From: Elysia crispata
Taxonomy: Eukaryota; Mollusca; Gastropoda; Plakobranchidae
Length of the DNA stretch: 64,000 nucleotides
Direction of reading: 5' to 3'
NCBI GenBank assembly: GCA_033675545.1
Contig: JAWDGP010001389.1
Location: forward strand, 508,501-572,500
The notes under the pieces were generated by a model. The model did not search any database. It saw only the letters and a list, made by a program, of their open reading frames with translations, and was not told where the DNA came from. The translations under genes were made by a program, and so were the position numbers. Position 1 is the first letter of the stretch; every line of letters starts with the position of its first letter. Below, piece by piece: positions 24,954 to 40,622 of this stretch.

Positions 24954-25118
24954 TCAGTTGAAGCGACCGCTAGACATGGCGGGGTCCAGTGCATCCTTAG
25001 GTTTTTCGGCCCACTCGAGTAATGCCTGGTTGACGTGACCGCTGGACATGGCGGGGTCCAGTGCATCCTTAGGTTTTTCGGCCCACTCGAGTAATGCCTG
25101 GTTGACGTGACGACAGAG
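24954..25118 (-). CDS. Candidate last exon with 24-residue tandem duplication
   Basis: On the minus strand an open segment begins after a good acceptor (TTCGCTGTTCATCAG| at 25119) and reads LCRHVNQALLEWAEKPKD onward to a TGA at 24956-24954. It gives 54 residues, in which one 24-residue block (containing NQALLEWAEKPKDALDP) appears twice in tandem. The DNA duplication is 72 bp and in frame. An AATAAA lies 58 nt past the stop, at 24896-24891, as expected for a 3'-terminal exon. The composition looks like an ordinary soluble helical protein. I do not recognise the family, and no upstream exon in a matching phase was identified. It could instead be a chance open frame over a simple duplication. 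The plus-strand frames of the same block are interrupted. Confidence 0.3.
   Translation of the reverse strand, partial: LCRHVNQALLEWAEKPKDALDPAMSSGHVNQALLEWAEKPKDALDPAMSSGRFN
24966..25109. repeat. 72-bp direct duplication, 2 units
   Basis: 24966-25037 and 25038-25109 are adjacent copies that differ at one base (CGCTAGAC versus CGCTGGAC). It is recent and in frame with the minus-strand open segment. Confidence 0.97.
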
Positions 25119-25119
25119 C

Positions 25120-26196
25120 TGATGAACAGCGAAATGCTGGAATGTGTAAGTTAAACCTCATGAGCGGCGGGCATCAACTGACCATTGGTCACTGTTCCGA
25201 GCAGGGTGAGTTGCAGACTAAGAGACTGCCCAAGACGTCCACTTCGGCTGAGCTAAGTATGTGAAAAACTGGTTCGTTGTTTTCGAAATGTATTCGACTT
25301 CAAAACTTAAATTCCTCGAAATGAAGTTGAGAAAATCTAATTCAAGATCTAGACTGAGAGTGAGACTGCGGTCTTGGTTTTATGGGGAAAAACATAAAAT
25401 CCTTGGCGTGCGAAGCGTGTTCAATACAGAGGAGCCCCGTTCCTGGCGGTGCACCTATCTCCACTGTAACGTGTGATTGTCATCTCGATATTAATCTGGG
25501 TAGGGAATCTAAAGTAATGAATTTCAGTTCGTATCGAGATTTTAGTCAAATTTAAAAGAGACAGTTCTTTGTTTTCATTTATCTATATTTCGGCGCTGTC
25601 TTTTTCTGAAGCTCTATACAAACAGATTGAGATCGGAAAGTGTCAAGATTTTACTTAGGGGCCTTTTTCAAAATGAAAGAAATCACAACCAGCTCATGCC
25701 AACAGATTAAGAATAATATAATATTTAAAATAAACGAAGATAAGAGTGCAGTCAGTCAGGTTTTACTCCGTCAGATAAACTTGTAAATTAAGTGTGTGTG
25801 ACGCCACGCTGCTGGAGAATGTTAGTGGTTTAAGGTGTGAGTTGGAGAGATAGTTTCAAATCTGAGGTCACAAAGTAGTAGACAAGACCATCTCCTCTAA
25901 CACTTGATTCGTGAGCACAGACATCCGCAGTTGGTAGGGTACATACATTCTACACCAGAGCGTGTTCGTCTCAAATGTTAACGCCCTCCTTTCCTTGGTT
26001 TCTGTAATGCGGACGAGGGAGAGATTCAGCTTGAATTACTTTACTGGAGTAAAACAAGATAGAAATTCATTTTTACTTCGATGACTATCCACGTAGTAGT
26101 AACAAAATGTGAATCACACCGAGCTGTCTACTCGGGTTCAACGACGAATAGGTATTGCCTCATTAAAACACAATTAGGCGAGCTTTGCATATCTGC
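25120..26196. other. No gene recognised
   Basis: A donor-like CAGGGTGAGT lies at about 25203-25212 (+), but no convincing exon precedes it. The rest is AT-rich and unassigned. Confidence 0.45.
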
Positions 26197-26391
26197 CTAA
26201 ACCCGGAAGACAAGCTTAAGACAAAAGCCGTTGTTCACGGTGTGAAGATCGCCGCAAGCAGTGGTTGAGCCTGACCACACAAACCAACCATTGCAGTGTG
26301 CATCTGCGTCGAGAGATCCATATTGTTGCGTTACAGTCTTCTGAGCCATAAAGTGAATGAGTGAGTTTAATAACAACAATACAAGTGACAT
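26197..26391 (-). CDS. Small open frame, possible secreted peptide
   Basis: A 64-codon minus-strand frame starts at an ATG (26391). Its first 17 residues (MSLVLLLLNSLIHFMAQ) are hydrophobic and would serve as a short signal peptide. The remaining residues include three cysteines (AHCNGWFVW, TTACGDL, NNGFCLK) and aromatic residues. No paralogue, promoter or polyadenylation signal was found nearby, and three cysteines is an odd number for disulfides. In AT-rich DNA such a frame can arise by chance, so I rate it as speculative. Confidence 0.15.
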   Translation of the reverse strand: MSLVLLLLNSLIHFMAQKTVTQQYGSLDADAHCNGWFVWSGSTTACGDLHTVNNGFCLKLVFRV

Positions 26392-26692
26392 ATATTGGCC
26401 CGGCTAGCTAATGGTCCTAACGCAGTCTTGCACGAACGTGCTTGCTCTCCTTCAGAGAACTAGATGATTTTCGATGACCTTCATAATTGCACCATCGACA
26501 ACAGACCGATTGCAGTAATTGTATAAACAACAACAAAATATCTAACTAGTGAAGATTAGCTGTTGAATCAAACTGTAGATCCTTTTTACTAATTTACATA
26601 GAAGTTGGCAGCAGAGGCAGTAGTAATAGTACAATACTAATTTTAGTCGTACTAGTCGTGGTAAACCGTTGATACTAGTAGTTTTTGTTTTA

Positions 26693-26879
<187 letters not shown>

Positions 26880-26966
26880 TAAAATTCTAGGGGTGTTATT
26901 GCTGTCCCTGTTTCAACAGGATTTGTTGGAAAAGCAGTGTGGCTGTGTAGGAGCGTATTTGTTTGA

Positions 26967-27034
26967 TTTAGCCCTCGGCGAACAAGTTGATATCAAAATG
27001 TTTTCGAATATTAATTCTGATGCCGAGGGCTAAA
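26967..27034. repeat. 68-bp hairpin element with 13-bp perfect inverted ends
   Basis: TTTAGCCCTCGGC at 26967-26979 and its exact reverse complement at 27022-27034 enclose a 42-bp AT-rich centre containing the palindrome TTGATATCAA. It may be a tiny MITE-like element or a transcribed hairpin. No clear target-site duplication was seen. Confidence 0.5.
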
Positions 27035-27081
27035 AAGGATCTGAAAAGATGAGACCCTAGATTTAACGCACACTCTCCTCT

Positions 27082-27100
27082 CCCCCCCCCCCCCCCCCCT
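27082..27100. repeat. C homopolymer
   Basis: About 18 consecutive C residues followed by T residues. Length is prone to sequencing error. Confidence 0.9.
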
Positions 27101-27180
27101 TTTCTGTACAAGCAAAAGGAGCCGCAGCTGGTATAGTTACATGCTTGAATCTAGAGAAATTGAATTGTACCCATCCCGGG

Positions 27181-27528
27181 CAACAATATCTCCAGCAAGT
27201 AGCCTCAATCACACTAACGTATATGTCTCTCTATGTACCAACAATATCTCCAGCAAGTAGCCTCAATCACACTAACGTATATGTCTCTCTATGTTCCAAC
27301 AATATCTCCAGCAAGTAGCCTCAATCACACTAACGTATATGTCTCTCTATGTACCAACAATATCTCCAGCAAGTAGCCTCAATCACACTAACGTATATGT
27401 CTCTCTATGTACCAACAATATCTCCAGCAAGTAGCCTCAATCACACTAACGTTTATGTCTCTCTATATACCAACAATATCTCCAGCAAGTAGCCTCAATC
27501 ACACTAACGTTTATGTCTCTCTATATAC
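27181..27528. repeat. 58-bp minisatellite, exactly 6 units
   Basis: The unit begins CAACAATATCTCCAGCAAGT and ends CTATGTAC. Copies differ at three or so sites (GTATATG/GTTTATG, ATGTAC/ATATAC/ATGTTC), with the last two units sharing the same variants. Confidence 0.97.
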
Positions 27529-27529
27529 C

Positions 27530-28424
27530 AACTTAGCAGTTCTACAGCCCCACACAGCACATGCATTGGGCTATGGGGAAACTATTGCATCAATCTGTGA
27601 ACACAATGCAGATGGCTTTTTTTAAAATCTTCTTACAATGTTTAAAGACGCTGAGATTTTGATCTAGTTCTAGGCCTCGGCTGAGTTTCTCTCGACTTGA
27701 TAAGAGCCGAATGTGTGGATAAACCCTCTGATTTTACCGTGACAGATTAGGTTTAAAACCACACGAGTGGTGGGCGTTGCATTGTGGGACTGGCAAGCTC
27801 CAAACAGGGCAAACCATCGCCTGTAGATTCTGTTGACCAATTACTCGTTGGTTTATCCCAGGCTTTCATCAACTCGACCGAGATAGGGCTTGGTCTAGTA
27901 TTCTTATATTTGGCGTCATAACTCCCATCGTGGTTTCTCATTCATGTGTTTTCCGCTCATTTCTGTATCCAACTGCAAACTAACATTGACAGTCTTGAGA
28001 GAGTTTCACTTAAATCAAACATACAATAGATTTTGCATCACTGCTTTCATAAATTCTTCGAAAGAGGTACATTTTTTTAAACATATTTCAGGGAAAGTTA
28101 AAAAGCCACAGAATTAATGACGCACTTATATAAAGTAAAAACTATACGTAATAAAATAATGTTACATGACTGTCATGGTGTATGGTTTTAGAAACTGAAG
28201 AAACGACAATTTTAAAGAGTTACGATAGTCAAAGGTAAGAAAAACGCATGTCTTTTTTCAGATCTTTTCTCTCTCTTTGGCATCACACAAAAGACTTGGA
28301 TGTGGGTTTGTTAAAACATGCATTCTCTCCTACATTAACGTAAGCTTGAATGCCCCAAAAGAAAAATATTAATAATAATAAATGTTCCGTGTATTGAATT
28401 GAACATCATGTAACTGTGCGAGTC
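27530..28424. other. No gene recognised
   Basis: This is AT-rich single-copy DNA. No domain, RNA or element was recognised. Confidence 0.5.
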
Positions 28425-28456
28425 TTAATAAAAAAAAAAAAAAAAAAAAAAAAAAA
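28424..28456. repeat. A homopolymer after AATAAA
   Basis: About 26 A residues directly follow TCTTAATAAA. This is the form of a retroposed poly(A) tail, but the DNA upstream of it is not recognisable as a gene copy. It stands 18 bp before the next array. Confidence 0.6.
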
Positions 28457-28474
28457 GACGGGTTGATTGGTCTT

Positions 28475-28677
28475 GGTTCGCATCTGCTGACATCATAGAC
28501 TCAGGTTCCCATCTGCTGACAACATAGACTCAGGTTCCCATCTGCTGACAACATAGACTCAGGTTCGCATCTGCTGACAACATAGACTCAGGTTCGCATC
28601 TGCTGACAACATAGACTCAGGTTCGCATCTGCTGACAATATAGACTCAGGTTCGCATCTGCTGACAACATAGACTCA
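28475..28677. repeat. 29-bp minisatellite, exactly 7 units
   Basis: The unit begins GGTTCGCATCTGCTGACA and ends AGACTCA. Variants are GTTCC/GTTCG and ACATC/ACAAC/ACAAT. Confidence 0.97.
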
Positions 28678-28679
28678 GC

Positions 28680-31600
28680 CAAGCTGGGGCTCGAATCTAA
28701 AGCCATGGACACAACAGACAATAGCGATACTGTTTGTGTGTAAGATTGTGAGAGATTTGAGAGATGGAGAGAAAGTCAGTTAGTTTTCCCACTAACCAGC
28801 TGCGAGCATTGCACGAGATAGCAGGTTAAGCTAGTGGTGTTTGCTTAAATGAGCTCCTAGCAGGTTAGAACAAATCTGTTCGGCAAACAAAACAACGATA
28901 ATGATAATTTTAGCGATAACCACCACATTGGTCCTCCTCGTAGCCTTGTGGTCTGCCCAGAGAATCCCGCGATATGGAGAACGTTAACAGAGAGCGGAAG
29001 ATAACTCAGGCGTATTGTTGGCTCACTGTTGGTCCGGGGCTACAGGACTTCAATAAGACAAGCAGAGGGGGAAAAAAAACCCAGTGACCTTCGGGTTGAC
29101 GTCAACGTTTACAGGCTATAAAGATTAGAAGGAAACTTCGCATACAGCCTTGATCTATGTGGTGCAATTTGTTTCCCAGGAATGGGCTAAGTAAAACGCA
29201 ATCCAAGGAATTTGGGCTCACGATAGACTGAGGCGCACAGGCATAACATATAGGAGGTGGGTGGAGAAATGGTTATGTTATCGACATTCTTTGTTGTGAA
29301 GTATGCTTCTCGCGATGGAGAATATAAGGTGTGTCAAAAAGATGAAGAATCCAAACATAAAGAACGGCAGACGGAAGGAAAACACATACACACACACACA
29401 AGAAGAGGAGGATGACACATAGCCACTATGAGGATCAACAAACTATTCCAATGTCCTGTTCTGAAAGCAATCCAAAGTAGGTCAATTGTTCTCAACTTTA
29501 ATCTAAAATTGTATATCTAGATCTTCACTTAAAACAAAGAAATGACTAAAACAAATTCACAGTAATTGTACCTTCTTCAACCCATCCCCCAAACGATGCA
29601 AGAGAGCTTAGTTAGTGTTTATTTCTGCCCAAACATTAATTTAATCTCTCTCTCCTGTTGAACGAAACAAGTCGACGCTTGTACCGACTGTACAAATAAT
29701 GGAGCCTTATGGTTAGCCCGAATTACAATTCGTAGTAAAATGAAGCGAACAATTTACATCAAATTATATTCCACAATCTCGATATTGCCGCGCGCAACAC
29801 GGGCATGTGTAGTTCATTACAGTGCATATTCGAGCTGTCCATCTAACATCTTATCGGGATATTATTTGTTATCTTAGAAACTATAAGTTACACATGACCG
29901 TAACAATTGAGAAGCTCCAAAATGCACTGTTTCAATAATATTAATGACGTGCGACCCATTTGGATGAGATGAAAGAAATTGGACATTCAGACAAACCAAC
30001 AACCTTCGATAATTTAGATAAATATGGCATGCCGAGTTGGCTCAGATTAATATAGTGCTCTCTGGATTTATCTTGAAATATTAACTTTTGGGATCTGCTT
30101 GTTAAGAGGCGATGGTGACAATGATTAATGATGATGATGATGCCAACTATTGATTAGATCAGGATGACAATAAGAATCCTTTCCTTAAGTTGCAACATTT
30201 ATTTGTTGTATTAAATAATTTCTTGAAATCACTTAAAATTTTCTTTTCCTTTCTTTTTTATCCTTCTTTCTTCCTCTTCCCACTTTATTTTATTTAAGAA
30301 AGACTGACTTGCTGTTAAATCACACCATGGGGAAAAATAGGGGGGGGACGGCCGTCCAAGGGATACAACCGGTATTTTTCTTTACTTTTTATAAATTAAA
30401 ATTTGTTCATCTTATCTCCCTTGAAAACTCCAATCTTGATCATGAACATCTCTGTTGTGCTTGGGATCGATAAGGTCAGGGGGTAAAACTCAGAACCTTT
30501 GCATCTACCAGCAAGATTTACAATATCATATTTATGATAGACCGTATGTCAATATAGAAAAGTTAGTGCAACAATAGGCAGAAATAAATGAAGGAGGATG
30601 AGAAAAATAGAAGAAGGAAGGGAAAAAACAAGAAAGAAAATAAAAAGGCAGAAGGTATCTTTGATCCATCAAAGTTTATTTAATTCTCTAAAAAACATAC
30701 AAGAAGCAGGTCCATATGGGCAAGCTTTAGAATCAAGTCAGACAGATCTGCCTTACAGAAGAAGTAGGAATGAGCCCAAAGAGGTCTATTTTTTTTCCTC
30801 CAATCATTCATAAGGACAACAAAATGATGCTGAATGATGCCGTGCTTCACATAACTGTGTTTTGTTTTTTCTGTTTGTTTGGTTTTGGTTTTTAGTTGTT
30901 GTTTTCTAGTATTTTTACCCTTGGCGGTTGATGCTATCCAAGGGAACTCAGAAGCAACACCTCAGCTTGATTCTATTCAAGTGAAGCAACGCCCGTGGTT
31001 GACATTCTTCGTATGTTGTGCGCTAAAGGACATTACTGGACTCTTTTGCTTTTCATGTACCTAACAATGAAATGTTTGCAGTAGCCACGAAGGGCATATT
31101 ATAATTATCGTGTTATCGTAAAGCTGTTAGCAAAGAAAGAATTGCATATCACCTAATTGATGACGAGAAATCAACACCTTAAAAAAAAAAAAAGTAAACT
31201 CCAGAGAGGAAGCAAAAACGATTGGGTAAAGTTCAAGGGAAGGCAATTCGTGCATTTCCATTCCTATCGCAAGTTTCCTGGTTTACTTATTCCCTCCTAA
31301 TCGTTGGTAACAGACAGTTTTCGAAATATTTCAAGGTAGATAACTTGTTAAATTCTCAGAGATCACAGTTTATCATTAATTATGTCCCTTGCAGCCATAA
31401 GCGCCGTACAGTGTGATGTCAACAGTTATGGCTGTATGGTATAAGAATTGGGAGGTCTAGTGTGATCTTTTCTAGATTTACTTTAATGAAATGAGCTTGC
31501 AATGTATAATCTTAGGGTATGCACAAACATGCCAGTCATCTTTTTCACACATATTATCGTTGACTAGAAATTGAATTTCCCATTGTTTTCTACTTGTCTA

Positions 31601-32055
31601 GTCAAAAAGAACCGCTACAATCATTCGCTTCCACGAAAATCACCTATACGATAAGGTCCAAATTTCCCTTTCAGGTGAAAGTGACGCATCTACCGGTGAC
31701 TATTCGAAACTGATGTTGGTGGGTGAGCCAGGCTCCAGTGATGTAACAACCAGCAGCAATTTGTCCTTAAATACATGTATAACTGTATCATAAAGAACCA
31801 AGCGACAACGAAATAAGCAGTCTTGTCTTTTCAAGCATGTTTCAAATTATAAATCAAAGCGTTATATAGATAATAACTGCGGATAAAGCAGGAGTGCACA
31901 ACAGTCCTCCAGTACTAATCTCAGCAGTTATCAAATCTTAAAAAAAAAAAAAACCACAAAGGTCAAAAGGTCTCAATGAAGAGAAAAATGTGTGGGTATT
32001 TAGTGACGTCTAATAAAAATCCAAAACCATGAAATCGCAGGGAGGCGGGTAGGGG

Positions 32056-32093
<38 letters not shown>

Positions 32094-32597
32094 AAGAAAA
32101 TAAGAGTAAGCGAATGGAATGAAGAGGCTTTGTCTTGCACAACCGTTATTCAAGTTTGAACTGATAAAAGTTATTTCGGAGACTCACCGCAATACGAGCG
32201 TCGCTTCCTCATTCATATCACTGTTCAACACGAAATGTCTTCTTTTATTCTGAGTGAAGAGTTTCACTTCAGCTTCTCTCCATAAAAAGGTTTTTCATTG
32301 TTTTTTTCAAAGCGTTACAAAGTTTTATAAGTCCTCGATGACACAGCTTTCAGTTCACAGAAACGTTCCAATCGCAGTTCTTCGGGTAAATAAGAATACA
32401 GAAGTTTATTTTTCGAACTAGCAAACACATTTTCTGTTACTCCTTAACATTTCATGAGTCTCAATAAATAATGCTAGATTTTTATTCAAAACATCTTGTC
32501 GTTGGGAAAGATGTTCATTGCTTGCAAGGTATCCCTGATAACCGCAGGTCTGCCAGCAGAAGTCAGCACTTGATAATGTTTCAAAAGTAACTCAAGC
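28680..32597. other. No gene recognised
   Basis: This is nearly 4 kb of AT-rich DNA. It holds a consensus cAMP-response element TGACGTCA (29097-29104, within TTGACGTCAA), a CA run near 29387-29400, a 12-bp palindrome GGACGGCCGTCC at 30347-30358, and a short GA run at 32059-32085. No coding exon or transposon was recognised. Confidence 0.5.
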
Positions 32598-32837
32598 CAA
32601 ACATTGAGCTGCTATTTAGTTTTAACCGTCCCAAATAGTTGCGCTCAAACATTGATCTGCTATTTAGTTTTAACCGTCCCAAATAGTTGCGCTCAAACAT
32701 TGATCTGCTATTTAGTTTTAACCGTCCCAAATAGTTGCGCTCAAACATTGATCTGCTATTTAGTTTTAACCGTCCCAAATAGTTGCGCTCAAACATTGAT
32801 CTGCTATTTAGTTTTAACCGTCCCAAATAGTTGCGCT
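32598..32837. repeat. 48-bp minisatellite, exactly 5 units
   Basis: The unit contains CAAACATTGATCTGCTATTT and AATAGTTGCGCT. Copies are essentially identical except for one base in the first unit (TTGAGCT versus TTGATCT). The 48-bp period keeps frames open on both strands; this is not taken as coding. Confidence 0.97.
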
Positions 32838-33260
32838 AAGAGGTACACGCACTTCACGTTAAAACGTTCAAGTTTCAAGTATTTGCATTTTCGAAAAGCT
32901 TGGAAAGGGAGTGTACGGTTTATATTAATTACAATGAACAGCTTCACATCCTCAATAGCAAAAAAAAATCCAGGGGCAAATTTAACTGTTTTACATGTGG
33001 CGATGATGTTCAAAACGCCGATAAATCTCAATGCATGAAAAATTAAACTACTCCATGAAGAGAAAATAACCATAAGACATTTTAATTAAGAACTAGGCAC
33101 ACCTCAACGGAATTAGTTCAGTCCTCAAAAACCAGAAGAAAACACTATTTTGAGGCAGAACCACGAACATTGAGGCAAAAAGAAATAAAAAAAAAAAAAA
33201 AAAAAAAAGAAAATTTAAACTTTGACAAATGAACACAATAAATATCATATCCAGAGAACC
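32838..33260. other. No gene recognised
   Basis: AT-rich DNA with a 20-bp A run at about 33188-33209. Confidence 0.5.
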
Positions 33261-33494
33261 AAGGTAGAATCTAGTGCCTCCACTGGCTGTCCTGTAGTCA
33301 GGGATGCTGACAATCACTGGCCTGCTACCAGTGTATACAAGGTAGAATCTAGTGCCTCCACTGGCTGTCCTGTAGTCAGGGATGCTGACAATCACTGGCC
33401 TGCTACCAGTGTATACAAGGTAGAATCTAGTGCCTCCACTGGCTGTCCTGTAGTCAGGGATGCTGACAATCACTGGCCTGCTACCAGTGTATAC
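33261..33494. repeat. 78-bp minisatellite, 3 identical units
   Basis: Three copies, identical by eye, begin AAGGTAGAATCTAGTGCCTC and end CAGTGTATAC. The 78-bp period gives open frames on both strands (minus: a 26-residue unit with YTGSRPVIVSIPDY). The identity implies a very recent expansion or gene conversion. Confidence 0.97.
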
Positions 33495-34118
33495 AAACAT
33501 CGACCTTTCCCTCTCCCAGGTCTTCACCACAGTTGTTGCCGAGTGCTCGTCTTTAGGTGCCCCTTGACCCCGGTCCAGTCCTCGGACCATAATTTCCCTT
33601 GTGGCCCAAGTCCACAGTCCAGAGGTGGGGGCAGTGTGAGGACTGACCAATGATGGGGTCAGTGGGGGGCATAATCCATAAACAACTGGTCTACACAAAC
33701 ACAGTAATCATCATTAGCGGACAAACAGACAAACAATCACCGGTTCGAAAACATTACAGCAAGAGCCTTGGACGATGATAAGGGAGCGAACTGCAAGTTG
33801 ATATGGTTTAGTAATAATTTTTTACTTCCTCAATATCTCCAGTCTCAGTTTTATTGACAACTTTAACTTCGATATGATCATTACACTTTTTTCTCTCATC
33901 ATCACCAATCACGATTCTGATTAACACAGTCATCATCAGTATCAATATCATACTCTTCTTCAATGTCACGACAATTCTTAGTTGACATCATCAGCATCAT
34001 CACCATCACCGATATCAACATCATAATCGTCATCAACATCAATGTCATCAAAACCATCATTTTGTCATCGCTAATGTTCCATCACCGTTGAAAGTAACTT
34101 TATTATCTGCGTCGATCT

Positions 34119-34156
<38 letters not shown>

Positions 34157-34448
34157 CAATCATGTCAACAAAACCAATAACAAAGCTGACTTTGCTGCAC
34201 CACAGAAACTTTCCCCTCTTCCACCGCTTATGGCCAGCAGTAATACTACGGTAGCCCAAAGACTACACTGATCATTGTTAGAATCACAACATGGCTAGGC
34301 TACTCACTTGATGATGCATGCCGCCGCCTGCGAGTACTGCCCGTGTCAGAATCTGAGAAGCAAAGGAGACAATCACGTTGATCATAGCTTCTTTCACATA
34401 GCATATTGGGGCTATTTCCATTTCTACAGCTAAGAATAGTTAAAAGAA

Positions 34449-34449
<1 letters not shown>
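33495..34449. repeat. Single-copy DNA with CAT/ATC-rich stretch
   Basis: From about 33890 to 34155 the plus strand is rich in ATCATC and TCATCA steps, ending in a pure CAT run at 34121-34154. No gene was recognised. Confidence 0.6.
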
Positions 34450-34541
<92 letters not shown>

Positions 34542-34576
34542 TCCCTCCCTCCCCCCCCTCTCTCTCTCCCTCCCTC

Positions 34577-34665
<89 letters not shown>

Positions 34666-34675
34666 AAGCTCTCTC
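34450..34675. repeat. Double (CT)n microsatellite
   Basis: A CT tract (34450-34540), a C-rich CCCT interruption (34541-34580) and a second CT tract (to about 34662). Confidence 0.95.
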
Positions 34676-34679
34676 ATCT

Positions 34680-35219
34680 GTTTCTCTCTTGTCCATCCCC
34701 TTCATAAATTATTGAAATAGTGAAAGAAATGTACAAAAGAAAGAAAGATAGTAATAATCTCAAGACTATACATCTTTCTATCGACATGTCTTAAGTATAC
34801 CAGAACAAATTTTAGACCATGGCATTAAAGCCTGACAAGCGGTGATTACATCATTACACATAATTATTTCACAGCAATAACGTTTTAGAGGTGTCATGTA
34901 AGTGACACAAACTGCTTAGTATTTTAGCTAAAGTGGATCCACGACTAGTGTTCTCAGATTTTGATTAGAGGCGGCAGTGACATTGTTTTTTCATCCTATA
35001 GCTATTTTACCGCTCACTATAGAATGGTTAGCGTTCCTGTTAAAACTTCCTTGACCTTGGTGAGGGCAGGTAAAGAGCTAGCATAATCTTTCGATTCAGA
35101 TTGCCAGCCTATGGTGATAGGTTTAGTAACCTTTATCTGTGTTTCCTGCTTGATAAGGTCTTAACAACCGGTATTGCACGAGATGCACCGGCAGATCGAC
35201 CAACTTTTATGAAGGCTAG

Positions 35220-35222
<3 letters not shown>
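34680..35222. other. No gene recognised
   Basis: AT-rich DNA with nothing recognised. Confidence 0.5.

Positions 35223-35281
<59 letters not shown>
35223..35281. repeat. (AAT)n microsatellite
   Basis: About 58 bp of AAT repeats, followed by GAT-rich DNA. Confidence 0.95.
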
Positions 35282-35282
<1 letters not shown>

Positions 35283-35284
35283 GC

Positions 35285-36515
35285 GATGATGGCGATGAGA
35301 TTGACGATAACTATAATCGCTTTCATGATTATAATGCTGCTGCTGCTGGTTCTGACGTTAATTATGACGAGGGTGGTAATATTGGGTGATAATGGTGATT
35401 TTCGTTGCCATCACGGTAAAGAAAAGGAATGAAAAAGAAATGAAAACTAAAAATGAAAATTGTTAGAAAAAGTGCAAAAGCTACTAAGATCAACTATATC
35501 CACGATCAAAATAATCATAAGACAAAGGGAAGCCCAGTGTGCTGTATCGCTGCACTGAACTGGAGTAGGCAGATCATTTTGACTGTTACCGACCAGGGAC
35601 GAGAGCCCAAGATAACTGACACTTGCATAATTATTAACAATACAGATACTTAGATAACGCCCAAACTGGTGTGGAACTTTTAACGGGCAGACAAAATAAT
35701 TATATCGCCCAGTTCATTAAACTGGTGTCAAAGCTTTAAAAACCGATTTTTTTTTTTTATTTAATGCATTCCATAATGTTGTTGGTAATGTAAGCCACTG
35801 CAGTCATTTCATCTATAAATTGACCTTCAAATCATTCACACCGGCGATCATGCCCGTTCCAGTAGATGAGAAGGGCACAAGTGGTGGGTTACTGCGGACA
35901 GAAGCAGCACGCTAGCCGTGCATCTAGTGTAACACAGGCCTATCTGCCTACACACTGTCATTCGATCCTTCAACCTGACTCTCAAGATCAGAACAAAACG
36001 TTGAAACTTTAGGATAACGATACCAAAGCGGCAACAGCCGACACATTTGAAGTCATTTCACATCAATGAGATTCGATTTCTACTACTCATCAAAAGCTTC
36101 TTTTTTTTCTTTCATCCAAAGGACAAAACTACATAATATCCTAATATCAATCAATTGGAATTTTGCACACACATACGCGTTTAATTTGTGTGCGCTCGTG
36201 TTATTTAGACAAGTTAAGGCATTCTCGCCATGTTGTTTGACCTGCACAAAAAAAAAAAAAATTCCCTCAAGCGCTGCATGCAAGCTTTCGTTCAGGTGAC
36301 TTTCAGATTTCATCTACCGTCATGTATATTATTATACAACATTGGAGAGTATTGTGTTCAAAGGCCGAGATTGACGCGTAGAAAATAGCAACAGCAGTAA
36401 AAGTAGGAGTTAAAATATGTTAAAATCTCGAGAGATAAGATGTCCCTGGAGTAGGCTAATGAGGCAGACGGTTTTATATTCTTTTCAAAACTGCAGTCTG
36501 TCCCAACTGCCCATA
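35285..36515. other. No gene recognised
   Basis: AT-rich single-copy DNA with T runs near 35748 and an A run at 36249. Short open frames on both strands show no domain. Confidence 0.5.
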
Positions 36516-36517
36516 AA

Positions 36518-36600
36518 GACACGACGTCACCATTCCGCCAATCGACGACATCCACCTCAAAACCTATGACGTCATCCTTGCTAGATTGGCAGAGGCACAT
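36518..36600. promoter_or_regulatory. CRE and CCAAT motif cluster
   Basis: Within about 80 bp there is GACGTCAC (near 36521), CCGCCAATCG (36535-36544), a full CRE TGACGTCA (36567-36574) and GATTGGCA (inverted CCAAT, near 36583-36590). CRE and CCAAT motifs co-occur in animal promoters. No first exon was identified beside it, so a regulatory role is inference. Confidence 0.25.
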
Positions 36601-36604
36601 CCAC

Positions 36605-40270
<3,666 letters not shown>

Positions 40271-40345
<75 letters not shown>

Positions 40346-40395
40346 CTCTCTCTCTCTCTCACTCACTCTCTTTCTCACTCTCTTTCTTTTTCTCT
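40271..40395. repeat. (CT)n microsatellite
   Basis: A CT tract to about 40343, then imperfect CT-rich DNA. Confidence 0.93.
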
Positions 40396-40622
40396 TATAC
40401 TCCTATTCTCTAACTTTCATTTTCTTTCACAGTATTTTTCTTTAAATTATGACATATTTAACATAATTATCTATTTGTACTTCCAATTATTTATTCATTT
40501 CTTTATTATTTTGTAAATACTTATTTAGTCAAATTTTAATAGAATATTTTTTATTTTATTTCTTAGTTGTTTTTTTCGTGACCTCATTTTACTTATCTGT
40601 GTATATATATATATATTTGCGT

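Noticed and set aside
32604-33038. 144-codon plus-strand frame over the 48-bp array
   Set aside because: Opened by the 48-bp period; the unique C-terminal part is short and has no domain.
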